From NCBI GenBank assembly GCA_023453795.1, contig JAEXSP010000036.1, positions 1 to 64,000 on the forward strand: a stretch of 64,000 nucleotides of DNA, in the 5' to 3' direction. Below are positions 55,860 to 63,878 of the stretch, one piece after another. The notes under the pieces are model-generated. The model was not told where the DNA came from and made no database searches. It saw nothing but the letters and a program-made list of their open reading frames with translations. The position numbers were made by a program, and so were the translations under genes. Each line of letters begins with the position of its first letter. Positions within the stretch are counted from its first letter, which is position 1. The stretch is from Bacillota bacterium. Its GTDB lineage: Bacteria > Bacillota > Clostridia > Acetivibrionales > JAEXSP01.

Positions 55860-57540
55860 AAAAACAGCCTTTATATTGGCTTTTATCACAACAATGTTTT
55901 TTTTGCCCAATTTGAATGCTTTTGCCGCAGAAACCCAATTTCAGCTCACGATAGACAATCAGGAGCTTGAAATGGGCACAAGTGCAAATCTGGTGCTTTC
56001 CATGGTAAATGCGGATAACGCAAAGCCTGAAAACATAAAGGGGCTTGAGGATTTTGACGTATTATCCTCGAACCCCACATATTCCACACAAATTATAAAT
56101 GGAAACTCTACAAGCCAAACTGATATAAACTACATTATCATGCCGAAAAAGACAGGGGATTTTACACTCGAAGGCAGCATAAAATACAAGGGGAAAATAT
56201 ACAAGACCAACAAGCTTACAATAAAAGTTGTACAAGCTGCTAAGGCAGATGAGACAAGCGGGGAGAAGAAGGACGTTTTCGTTAAAACGAATATTTCCGG
56301 GCAGAAGATATATTTCGGTCAAAAGGTAGCTCTGGCTTACGAACTGTATACCCGCTATAATATTGACGGCTGCAGTTTCACCGATAAAGTCAGCTTTAAC
56401 GGGTTTATTTCAAAGGAGGTATCTCAGAACAAGCTGAGCTCCAATATTGTGAATCTTGGAGGAACTCAATACGCAAAGTATGAAGTCAAGAAGGTATTTC
56501 TTTCATCCGTAAAGCCCGGGGAATACAGTATTCCGGCCTATCATTTGCAGGTTAATGTTAATACCGATAATTCTTTTTTCGGTAATACGCAACCTGTCTA
56601 TGTTCAGACCGAACCTATAAAATTGACCGTTATGCCGCTGCCCCAAAAAAATAAACCGGCTGATTTCTCCGGAATTGTCGGTAAATTGAATGTTGAAGCA
56701 CAGTACGACAAACAAAAAATTAATGCGGGAGATTCACTGACGCTTCACGTAAAAGCATCGGGAAATTGTAATCTTGATGATCTCACAAAGATCGTAAAAA
56801 AAGGTATACCGGGCTTTACCGTGTATGAAACAGAGAAAAAATTCGAGGAGAATCTTGATAATAACCAATATACGGCCCAAAAAGAATTTGATGTCATACT
56901 TGTACCGGAAAAGAGCGGTGACATCAAGATTGCACCGATTTACATACCATATTTCAATCCGCAGTCAGGTAATTATGAAGAAGCTAAGATACCGGGAGCT
57001 GCCATTACCGTAAATGGAAAGCTTCAGCAGAGTGCATCTCCGGGAACTCAGACGGATTTGCCTGCAGAAACTGTTAAGATAAATCAGGTGAGTTATAATA
57101 CCCCCCATGATGGCAGTTACCTAACCATACAATTCAAAAAGGACAATTTATATGTTGTTCTGGCAGTGCTCATTATTTTGTTAGTATTGGCAGGCTTTTT
57201 GATATGGATTTTAAAATTGTCAACCAGACAGGATAGAAAGCTGAAGGAAATGCTCCGGGCGTTGGAAAAGACAGCTGACAAAAGGGATTTGTATAATATA
57301 TTTAGTGAAATGATGAAATATAGCCTGAATATAAGCCTCAAAGCAAGCTCAAGAAAAGCAATAGTCAGTCAACTTGCGGATTGCGGTCTTACCGAACCGG
57401 TTCTGGAAATAGTCGATCTAATGGAGAATGGTAAGGATTTGGAAATCCCGGAATTGAAGGAAAAAATCAGAAAAGTCTGTAAAATGCTAATGAGAATGGT
57501 TCCGAACAATAATACAAGCAACACAGGTAAGATGGCTTAA
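55849..57540 (+). CDS. batD: BatD-like secreted/membrane protein
   Basis: 563 residues. Signal peptide (about 1-25, ending NAFAAE), two to three repeated beta-domains (about 27-120, 135-265 and 280-385; QFQLTIDNQELEMGTSANLVLSMVNA and GQKIYFGQKVALAYELYT are domain openings), a membrane helix (about 430-452) and a cytoplasmic helical C-terminus. Typical of BatD (oxygen-tolerance) proteins. Last gene before the terminator at 57546. Confidence 0.88.
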   Translation: MIGRKTAFILAFITTMFFLPNLNAFAAETQFQLTIDNQELEMGTSANLVLSMVNADNAKPENIKGLEDFDVLSSNPTYSTQIINGNSTSQTDINYIIMPKKTGDFTLEGSIKYKGKIYKTNKLTIKVVQAAKADETSGEKKDVFVKTNISGQKIYFGQKVALAYELYTRYNIDGCSFTDKVSFNGFISKEVSQNKLSSNIVNLGGTQYAKYEVKKVFLSSVKPGEYSIPAYHLQVNVNTDNSFFGNTQPVYVQTEPIKLTVMPLPQKNKPADFSGIVGKLNVEAQYDKQKINAGDSLTLHVKASGNCNLDDLTKIVKKGIPGFTVYETEKKFEENLDNNQYTAQKEFDVILVPEKSGDIKIAPIYIPYFNPQSGNYEEAKIPGAAITVNGKLQQSASPGTQTDLPAETVKINQVSYNTPHDGSYLTIQFKKDNLYVVLAVLIILLVLAGFLIWILKLSTRQDRKLKEMLRALEKTADKRDLYNIFSEMMKYSLNISLKASSRKAIVSQLADCGLTEPVLEIVDLMENGKDLEIPELKEKIRKVCKMLMRMVPNNNTSNTGKMA

Positions 57541-57545
57541 ACAAA

Positions 57546-57585
57546 TAAGAAGCTAATGATTTGTGATCATCAGCTTCTTATTATT
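57546..57585. terminator. Bidirectional terminator between batD and the cellulase
   Basis: AAGAAGCTAATGAT / ATCATCAGCTTCTT stem with a short loop, between the converging bat operon and dockerin gene. Confidence 0.82.
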
Positions 57586-57628
57586 GCCTTATTCAGGTTG
57601 GTGATTTTATATTAATACAATACTTGCG

Positions 57629-59242
57629 TTATCCCTTATACGGAAGTGTATTAATAACTCTCATCAAGTATTGCTTCAAGACAGCATAATCCAATGCGTC
57701 TACATGATTATCTGCATTTACATCAGCTGCAGAGAGATTTATTTCAGGTGAAAGTCCCAACAATTTAGATTTTATTAAAGCCAAATCAAGAGCATCTATA
57801 GCTTTATCGTCATTTAAATCTCCGTAAGTGAAGGTGGGCTTAGTGCCGTAATACTCTCCCAATGAAATCCCGTTTTTACCAAGAGGCACCTGGTGGTCAA
57901 GGCCAATATATTTACCAGAAGATGTCTGCCACAAGGCTTTTTCCACCAACGCATATTTGCTTTGATCCCAGGTTTTCCAATCGTTTCCTATTAATCCTCC
58001 GGTGTCCCCGGAATTCGGGTTTATACACCAGAATGTATGGTTAATATGTTTAGCTATCATGTAATCCCTAAGTAATTCCATCCACTTCTGATTCTTTCCG
58101 GCGTCCATATATCCGCCCCACTCACCGATTAAAAGTGGTGCAATTCCCTTATCATCTATATATGCCCAACTATCATACCAGTAATCATCTAAAAGCGATT
58201 GAGTCGTAAAATCCTTTTCAAACCATGTCTGAGTATAAACTGAAGGGCCGTAGTCATGTGGTGAATAAACTATCTGACTGTTGAGTGAACCTAAATTAAC
58301 AGGATAGTCTTTAACACCGCGAAGATTTCCACCCCACCATGCAGGATACCATGGAGCAGCATCTCCGGTTGCTCCCCAAACATCCGGTGTATCAAATGTA
58401 TAACCTTTTTCGGTCTTAGGATATTGTTCAATACCTTCAATCATTATCAACAATTTTGGATTTTTAGCGAGTATTGCCTTTGCGCATTTTTCCGAAGCAT
58501 ACTTCCAGTTATTTTCGTCTGTGGAATTATCCCACTTTGCAATAGTTGTAGGACAACCTTCCGTATATCCACGCTTACCATGCGGCTCATTTTTTAAATC
58601 CAGTGCCAATATAGTATCATCATTCTTATATTTATCTGCCAGCCACGCTAAAGTGTCTATCCACATATCTGTAGTAACAGTACCTGCTGTTGTTGTTGTT
58701 TTTCCATACCATAATTCATAATTGTGTCCTGAATTATTTGCATCAGGACTATGTATATCAACCATTACCTTAATTCCAAGTTCTTTACAATAACCCATTA
58801 TAATATCGAAAATCTCCATACTGTTTTTTGGGCCATCAGTTTTAGGATCATAAAAGTCCGGGTTGCAAACAGCATATGGTGGATTATTACTTGCCGTTAC
58901 ACTTGAAACTGGATTTGGTTTACCTTTCATCCAACTGTATAAAAGTTCTGTAGAAATAGGTATTCTCAAAAATCCGATTCCCTTGTCAGCCACACTGGTC
59001 AGAATCTCCTTAACATCGTACCAGGCACCATGGAAGACATTTTCGCTGCAGTTAAACCCAAACCAGTTGGCACCCGTCAACCACACTTCATTTCCATACA
59101 TGTCATAAATTTTGTCACCTTTACAGTGCAACCAGTCATCATTATTGGTATCGGCGGCATTTACAACAAGTGTGTTGGATGAAAAACAAACCATAAAAAG
59201 AATCATTAAAGAAATGGCAAGTGGAATTATTCTCTTTTTCAT
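57629..59242 (-). CDS. GH5 endoglucanase with C-terminal type I dockerin (cellulosome subunit)
   Basis: About 537 residues from ATG at 59242, which follows GAGGAGG. Signal peptide (about 1-29, ending VVNAA). GH5 catalytic barrel (about 35-455) with acid/base glutamate in LKNEPHGK, nucleophile in LIGEWGGYM, MVDIHSPD and the aromatic WW cleft residues. The dockerin (about 470-533) has two calcium loops, DLNDDKAIDALD and DVNADNHVDALD. In both, loop positions 10-11 are Ala-Leu, the signature of C. cellulolyticum-type dockerins rather than the Ser-Thr of C. thermocellum. It would be docked onto a scaffoldin outside the cell and cut cellulose or related beta-glucan. Single gene, isolated. Confidence 0.92.
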   Translation of the reverse strand: MKKRIIPLAISLMILFMVCFSSNTLVVNAADTNNDDWLHCKGDKIYDMYGNEVWLTGANWFGFNCSENVFHGAWYDVKEILTSVADKGIGFLRIPISTELLYSWMKGKPNPVSSVTASNNPPYAVCNPDFYDPKTDGPKNSMEIFDIIMGYCKELGIKVMVDIHSPDANNSGHNYELWYGKTTTTAGTVTTDMWIDTLAWLADKYKNDDTILALDLKNEPHGKRGYTEGCPTTIAKWDNSTDENNWKYASEKCAKAILAKNPKLLIMIEGIEQYPKTEKGYTFDTPDVWGATGDAAPWYPAWWGGNLRGVKDYPVNLGSLNSQIVYSPHDYGPSVYTQTWFEKDFTTQSLLDDYWYDSWAYIDDKGIAPLLIGEWGGYMDAGKNQKWMELLRDYMIAKHINHTFWCINPNSGDTGGLIGNDWKTWDQSKYALVEKALWQTSSGKYIGLDHQVPLGKNGISLGEYYGTKPTFTYGDLNDDKAIDALDLALIKSKLLGLSPEINLSAADVNADNHVDALDYAVLKQYLMRVINTLPYKG

Positions 59243-59617
59243 AATAATCTTCCTCCTCATAATAATAAGCTTTCGAGTGTAAATCAGAAAAGAAACAAAT
59301 GCTGAAATAATACCCTTTTGGCTGTAAATGATTCTTTTTTCGCTATAACTGTAATTAATACGTCCTCAACAGGAAAGCGTTTACGCAGTTTTCTGAATAA
59401 GATATGAGAAGATATATTAGAATTATTGATCGATTTATGTTGATTTAAAAGGGTTTATCTGGTTGTGCTATCTCACCTCCTGTATTAGGTTGATAAATTT
59501 TTGATATTATGTATTGATATATTAATTTTATTAGACATTTAGCCTGAAATCAACCCTAGAGATGTAAAAAGTGGCAAATAGAGTACGTTAATGCAACACA
59601 GCTTTTCAAGCATACAG
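59243..59617 (-). promoter_or_regulatory. Cellulase upstream region with a cre-like site
   Basis: 375 AT-rich bases. On the minus strand CGTAAACGCTTTC (59373-59385) matches the catabolite-responsive element consensus (TGNAANCGNTNNCA type) with one mismatch, suggesting CcpA control, which is known for mesophilic cellulosome genes. LacI-like regulators use similar sites. No gene or riboswitch seen. Confidence 0.45.
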
Positions 59618-59671
59618 ACAAAAAACTCTGCCGAGGTATTATTTTACCTATCGACAGAGTTTTCTGTTTTT
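59618..59671. terminator. Terminator downstream of the radical SAM gene
   Basis: Stem AAACTCTG/CAGAGTTT with inner AGGTA/TACCT and T runs on both outer sides, so active mainly for the minus-strand maturase gene. Confidence 0.8.
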
Positions 59672-59701
59672 TTTGAAGAGGTAATGGAAAGGATTCTTCA
59701 T

Positions 59702-60982
59702 TTACTTTAAAACCTTTAACTGATTGTCATATAGAACTTCACATAATGGATCGACAGTGTCCAGTCTGCCGTTTTCGTAATATGCTCCGGCTTTGCAGCC
59801 TCCTCCGCATGTGGACATAAACTGGCATTTACTGCATTTTTCAATTTCATATGTAAATTTTCTTAAACCTGACTGCTCCACTTTTTCTATAATGTCTTCA
59901 AGCGATTCAACAAGAAGGTTGCCTAGCTTCAATTCGTGAGTATGCAGTAAATGGCACGGGTAAACATCGCCGTTGAAGTCTATTTCAAAGAGTGAATGTG
60001 CCATACCGCAAATGAAATTATTTCTGTCACAATCTTTTACAATAAATCCACGTTTCCTGAATTGATAATAATCTTCTCCGAATTCCTTGACCAATTTGCC
60101 TTCCACTTCCTCTAAAATGGATGTAAGATTGCTGTTGCTGAGTGAAAAGCCATTGCTGCCGGAGCCTGGAAAGTTTCTTAGGTTGTTCGGTGTAAAGCCG
60201 CCGTTGTTGCTGAATGCAAAATGCGCGATATCATATACTTCCGACAGGTTTTTGTCGTGGATTGTCGGTGCAAGTGAATAATTCAAATTGCTTTTAATTA
60301 TGGCGTTTATCCCTTTCATTGTTTTTGCATATGAGTTTCCCCTTGTCATTTTGTGTGTAGCTTCTGTTATTCCATCAATAGAAACCTGTATATTGGTCAA
60401 ATTATCATACTCTTTAAGCTTTTCGGCACAGGCATCATTTATAAGGGTTGCATTTGTCAATATCGAACATGTAAAGCCCTTTTGCCGAATTAAATCTAAA
60501 AGCTTGAATAATTCAGGATGTAAAAAAGGTTCCCCGCCAGTAATAATAATATTGCATTTGGGATTCACTTTCTCAATACTGCTCAGGAATACCAAGGCAT
60601 TGCTGGGATCCATGTACTCATTCTTTTTTACATTACCTTTATAACAGTAGACACAGCTCAGATTACAGTCGGAGGTTATGTTGAAATATACTGCCTCGGC
60701 AGGTTTACCTGCACTGGGAGGGAAGGTTTCTCTGGCCCAGCCCTCTCTTGTTATTTTTTTCTCGAATTCTTCTACAATACTTTTAGCCGTATTTTCGGGA
60801 TAATCCAAACCCATCAGGTAATCTGCCACACGCCTTCTCCCGTTATCGCTAAATTCAAACAGTACAAACATAACGGTTTCTTCGCTTGTAAGCTTGCTTA
60901 CCGCACCGGTATTATAATTGGACAATATATGGTTTTTGCCTTCCTCTGAGAACTTTGTAAAGTTAAAAATAATGAACACCAC
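59702..60982 (-). CDS. Radical SAM/SPASM peptide maturase
   Basis: 426 residues. The first 95 residues form a separate N-terminal domain (perhaps leader-binding). The radical SAM cluster is CNLSCVYC (C106, C110, C113), with GGEPFLHPE as the glycine/glutamate motif. The C-terminal SPASM region holds eight cysteines (about C318, C325, C343, C383, C386, C392, C396, C414; CSKCQFMSTCGGGC), enough for two auxiliary clusters. Such enzymes modify RiPP precursors (thioether or epimer formation). It lies 98 bases downstream of the peptide gene, same strand. Start codon is unclear: GTG at 60982 abuts AAAGGTGG; ATT nine bases downstream is better spaced. Confidence 0.88.
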   Translation of the reverse strand: MVFIIFNFTKFSEEGKNHILSNYNTGAVSKLTSEETVMFVLFEFSDNGRRRVADYLMGLDYPENTAKSIVEEFEKKITREGWARETFPPSAGKPAEAVYFNITSDCNLSCVYCYKGNVKKNEYMDPSNALVFLSSIEKVNPKCNIIITGGEPFLHPELFKLLDLIRQKGFTCSILTNATLINDACAEKLKEYDNLTNIQVSIDGITEATHKMTRGNSYAKTMKGINAIIKSNLNYSLAPTIHDKNLSEVYDIAHFAFSNNGGFTPNNLRNFPGSGSNGFSLSNSNLTSILEEVEGKLVKEFGEDYYQFRKRGFIVKDCDRNNFICGMAHSLFEIDFNGDVYPCHLLHTHELKLGNLLVESLEDIIEKVEQSGLRKFTYEIEKCSKCQFMSTCGGGCKAGAYYENGRLDTVDPLCEVLYDNQLKVLK

Positions 60983-61080
60983 CTTTAATATTTATTAATA
61001 AGTACAAGCTGTTATATGTTTTTATTTAAGATTCAAATTTTTAAAAACCTTTATGCTAAGCTTTACCTGTACCGGGAAGC

Positions 61081-61365
61081 TTAATATGCTATCGCATTAT
61101 CCCAGCCAATGCTTGCTCCGACAAGTGCACCTACGGATACGCATATCTGGACGGCGGATGCTGCTGTTCCGGAAAGAGTATCGATCTTCATATCCTTATA
61201 GTCATACCTTCTGACAAGAAGATCTTTTGATTCAACTCCCATTTTTTTCAACATTGTTAATGGTTCTGCGAGAAATTCCTTTTGGAGGCTCTCATCACTG
61301 CACAATTTTGTTAATGCATCATTGATGTTGGATTCGCTGCTGATTGTTATAGTCTTGTTTGTCAT
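61081..61365 (-). CDS. Candidate RiPP precursor peptide, 94 residues
   Basis: Residues 1-60 look like a leader: a helix with LQKEFLAEPLTMLKKMGVE, resembling the nif11-like/nitrile-hydratase-like leader pattern (FLxxPxxxLKxxGVE). After a GT-containing turn at about 65-68 the last 29 residues are small and hydrophobic, rich in Gly, Ala, Val, Ser (AASAVQICVSVGALVGASIG), with a single cysteine (C75; another, C22, is in the leader) and an aromatic DNAIAY end. The leader/core boundary is a guess. AGGAGTG precedes the ATG. Directly followed by the radical SAM/SPASM gene. No known family recognised. Confidence 0.7.
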   Translation of the reverse strand: MTNKTITISSESNINDALTKLCSDESLQKEFLAEPLTMLKKMGVESKDLLVRRYDYKDMKIDTLSGTAASAVQICVSVGALVGASIGWDNAIAY

Positions 61366-61492
61366 AACTAATCACTCCTATTCTTTTTTTCATATAACAG
61401 GCTTGTACCTATTTTCAGATTAATCGGTACTGCATTTATTTATGGAATATATCACCTCCTTGCCGGAATTGAGTACCGAACGCACTCATTAA

Positions 61493-61522
61493 ATAAAAAG
61501 TCCGATAGGACGTAAATGTAAA
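61493..61522 (-). promoter_or_regulatory. UviA-type promoter of the peptide gene
   Basis: Minus strand: TTTACA (61522-61517), exactly 16 bases, then CTTTTTAT (61500-61493), continuing TTAATGA. This is nearly identical to the plus-strand promoter at 61624-61653. The leader is about 125 nt, containing a second strong AAGGAGGTGAT ribosome-like site (about 61462) with only a 6-codon frame after it. Confidence 0.65.
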
Positions 61523-61623
61523 CATATAAATTTTAAAATAGCAAAAGTTGTAAGAAATGTTAAAAAGAATAAGTGCTTGTTTGTGCAAAGTGACGAAAAT
61601 TATATTGAGAATACTGAAAGAGG

Positions 61624-61653
61624 TTTACATATTGTGGAAGATTGACTCCTTAT
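61624..61653 (+). promoter_or_regulatory. UviA-type promoter of the sigma/holin genes
   Basis: Plus strand: TTTACA (61624-61629), exactly 16 bases, then CTCCTTAT (61646-61653), continuing ATAATGA. TTTACA is the -35 type used by the TcdR/BotR/UviA group of clostridial sigma factors. The matching promoter faces the other way 100 bases upstream, so the sigma factor may control both. Confidence 0.65.
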
Positions 61654-61684
61654 ATAATGATTTCAAAATGAGGGGTGAACTTTC

Positions 61685-62182
61685 TTGGAACTTTCAAAGA
61701 TACTCGGTGAAGCAAAGAAAAAAAACCAGGTTTGCATATTGGAAATGATTAAAACCTTTAAACCTTTAATTAATAAGTATGGAAGGAAGTTAGATTATGA
61801 TGGGGATAGTGAAATCACTATCTTCATTTTAAAAATCATATATCAGATGCCTTGTTTCGATAGTGATGACAAGATTGTCAGCTATATTAACAGATCGGTA
61901 AAAAACTACTGCTTTCATTTGCTGAAAAGCATAAAAACAGAATATCCAGCAGAAGATGAACTCTTTGAAAATATTTCATTTGAAAATAATAAGTATCATG
62001 ATGTTGAAATGTTCAGCCTTATAAAGTGTCTGCCTGACTTCCAAAGAAAAGTAATTATCTGGGTATACTACATAGGGTATTCTGAAGTATATATTGCAGA
62101 AAAACTTGGAATTAGCCGTCAAGCAGTAAATAACGCTAAAAAAAGGGCATTAAATAAACTTAGAACCTATTTGAGTAATTAA
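61685..62182 (+). CDS. UviA/TcdR-like alternative sigma factor
   Basis: 165 residues. The N-terminal part resembles region 2 (DSEITIFILKIIYQMPCFDSDDKIVSYINRSV-like, by the acidic and aromatic residues) and the C-terminal region 4 helix-turn-helix is clear (FQRKVIIWVYYIGYSEVYIAEKLGISRQAVNNAKKRAL). Size and sequence fit the sigma-70 group that controls clostridial toxin and bacteriocin genes (UviA, TcdR, BotR). Start is TTG at 61685, eight bases after GAGGGGTGA. The linked holin gene strongly supports the UviA-like call. Confidence 0.8.
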   Translation: MELSKILGEAKKKNQVCILEMIKTFKPLINKYGRKLDYDGDSEITIFILKIIYQMPCFDSDDKIVSYINRSVKNYCFHLLKSIKTEYPAEDELFENISFENNKYHDVEMFSLIKCLPDFQRKVIIWVYYIGYSEVYIAEKLGISRQAVNNAKKRALNKLRTYLSN

Positions 62183-62200
62183 GTAAAGGGGAGATTATTT

Positions 62201-62443
62201 ATGGAGGACCAGCTTCTTAAAATTGCATCAGAGCAAGGAATTTGGGTGTTATTGGCTGTTTTTTTATTGGTCTATACTTTAAGACAGCAGGAAAAAAGAG
62301 ACTCAGTACAAACAGAAAGAGAAAATAATTATCAGAAAATAATACAGGAATTATCCCAAGACTTGTCTATCGTAAACAAAATAGATAATAATCTCAAAGA
62401 TATTGAAGAAAAAATCAATGATATCAAGGACAGCTTAAAGTAA
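62201..62443 (+). CDS. uviB: UviB/BhlA-like holin
   Basis: 80 residues: one N-terminal membrane helix (about 13-31, GIWVLLAVFLLVYTL), then a charged coiled-coil (QQEKRDSVQTERENNYQKII, NKIDNNLKDIEEKINDIKD). This is the BhlA/UviB layout; UviB proteins are holin-like and are linked with bacteriocin export in Clostridium perfringens. It follows the sigma gene by 18 bases with GGGGAG, so the two are one transcript. Confidence 0.85.
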   Translation: MEDQLLKIASEQGIWVLLAVFLLVYTLRQQEKRDSVQTERENNYQKIIQELSQDLSIVNKIDNNLKDIEEKINDIKDSLK

Positions 62444-62732
62444 ATGCTGTAAGATCACCATACGTAAATGAAGTTATTTCCAGATGCAATCGGCTCAATT
62501 ATAGAGTGGAGGAAGCTGTAGTAAATTATGAGTTCCAAAAGGGTGGTAATACCATGCTGAGAATTATTAAGAGCTAAAAAAGGGTGATAAAGTACTTTTG
62601 AATGTCAGAAATGAGCTTTTACATAAACAAAGGGGGACTTGAAGAAATGACAGCTTTTAGAAATAGTCATTAACTTTGTCCCCCAATATACCCAATTCAT
62701 CTTGCTTTTGAATCTCAAACCCTTGAGAAGCT
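62444..62732. other. Intergenic region with a nested hairpin
   Basis: 289 bases with no gene. At 62634-62684 GGGGGAC pairs with GTCCCCC around an inner AATGAC/GTCATT stem, with no T run. It may be a processed or protein-bound structure, or an element remnant. An AAAAGGGTGGTAATACCATG stretch upstream resembles a T-box in part but has an insertion. Confidence 0.4.
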
Positions 62733-63866
62733 TTAAATCGAAGCAGCAATGTCGGAAACATATTCCGCTATAGCAAGGCAGGAGGTCAAACCGGGGGACT
62801 CAATCCCAAGCAGGTTTATAACTCCGGGAAGCCCTTTGTCTGCCTCATGTCGTATAACGAAGTCTCTCACCGGATCATCAGGTCCTTGTATCTTCGGTCT
62901 GATACCAGCCATGTCAGGTTCTATGTCATCTTCCTCAAGAAAAGGCAGATATTCCTTGGCGGCATTGTAGAAGGCTTCCCTATGCCCGGGATCAACATCA
63001 TAGTCCGGGATATCAACATAAAAAGCATTAGGCCCGAGCCTTATACTGCCATCCAATGACTTGGTGACATGGATTCCCAAACCCTTGAGGTTTTTCAAAG
63101 GGGGCGGATAAATGAGGTGTGAGACCTGTTTTGATTTTGCATTTCTAACGCTGAAATATTCACCCTTGCAGGGATAAACCCTGTACCCCGCGCTGTCTAT
63201 ATCAATTCCAAGCATACCTGCTATTTTATCGGCGCCCAAACCCGCACAATTAATGAGGCATGCACATTCCAACCTGTCCTCATCACCGTCCGGCGTTCTA
63301 AATGCCACCTTATATCCGTCATGGACTGCTTCTATTCCTGTTACCTCGTGGCCGTAAACAACCATTGCGTCGCCTTTTTTTGCAATTGATTCGAGCCTGG
63401 CCATTAAAATATGAGAATCTATTATCCCTGTAGAAGGAGATAACAAGCCGGCTGCAGCATTTATACAAGGTTCAAGTCCGGATATTTCCCTCCTGTCCAG
63501 CATTTGCAGATCCAGAACTCCGTTATCATTTCCCTTCTTGAGCAGATCTTCTATTGCCGTTATATCACTTTCTTTAGGTGCAATGATAATCTTGCCAAGC
63601 TTCTGAAACGGAACTTCGTATTTTTCGCAGAAATCATAAAGAAGCTGTCTGCCTTTGACACAAAGCGTTGCTTTAAGACTGCCTGTAGGATAATAAATCC
63701 CGGAATGAATGACCTCGCTGTTTCTGCTTGAAGTTTCCTTTCCGAAATGCTCATGCTTCTCCATGAGAACTACCGTGCTTTCACTGAATCTCTCCGTAAG
63801 TGCGGCTGTTACAGCAAGGCCGACTACTCCGGCACCAATCACTAAATAATCAACTTTTTCACACAT
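62733..63866 (-). CDS. lhgO: FAD-dependent oxidoreductase, L-2-hydroxyglutarate oxidase/dehydrogenase-like
   Basis: 377 residues of the DAO/GlpD superfamily. FAD-binding Rossmann motif DYLVIGAGVVGLAVTAALTE opens the protein, SSRNSEVIHSGIYYPTGSLKA is the conserved active-site/FAD contact region typical of LhgO (HSGIYYP), and the C-terminal part has GIESPGLTSCLAIAEYV for FAD closure. Oxidation of L-2-hydroxyglutarate is likely but substrate could be another 2-hydroxy acid. ATG follows GGAAGTG and the stop of a CDF transporter gene 12 bases upstream. Confidence 0.8.
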   Translation of the reverse strand: MCEKVDYLVIGAGVVGLAVTAALTERFSESTVVLMEKHEHFGKETSSRNSEVIHSGIYYPTGSLKATLCVKGRQLLYDFCEKYEVPFQKLGKIIIAPKESDITAIEDLLKKGNDNGVLDLQMLDRREISGLEPCINAAAGLLSPSTGIIDSHILMARLESIAKKGDAMVVYGHEVTGIEAVHDGYKVAFRTPDGDEDRLECACLINCAGLGADKIAGMLGIDIDSAGYRVYPCKGEYFSVRNAKSKQVSHLIYPPPLKNLKGLGIHVTKSLDGSIRLGPNAFYVDIPDYDVDPGHREAFYNAAKEYLPFLEEDDIEPDMAGIRPKIQGPDDPVRDFVIRHEADKGLPGVINLLGIESPGLTSCLAIAEYVSDIAASI

Positions 63867-63878
63867 GTTTTCACTTCC

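Noticed and set aside
55291..55910. Long open frames on the reverse strand and in other frames over the BatC-like tail
   Set aside because: They arise from the K/N/D/Q-rich codon repetition of the plus-strand gene and have no ribosome site or family resemblance.
61081..61365. Cys-rich clostridial sactipeptide family as an identity for the 94-residue peptide
   Set aside because: Those cores hold several cysteines; this one has a single cysteine, so the family label was not used.
61557..61748. 63-residue plus-strand frame overlapping the sigma promoter and start
   Set aside because: It has no ribosome site, spans the TTTACA/-10 promoter, and overlaps the convincing sigma gene.
62535..62575. 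T-box-like sequence AAAAGGGTGGTAATACCATG
   Set aside because: It resembles the T-box core but has an insertion, no Stem I or terminator, and no synthetase or amino-acid gene follows on that strand.
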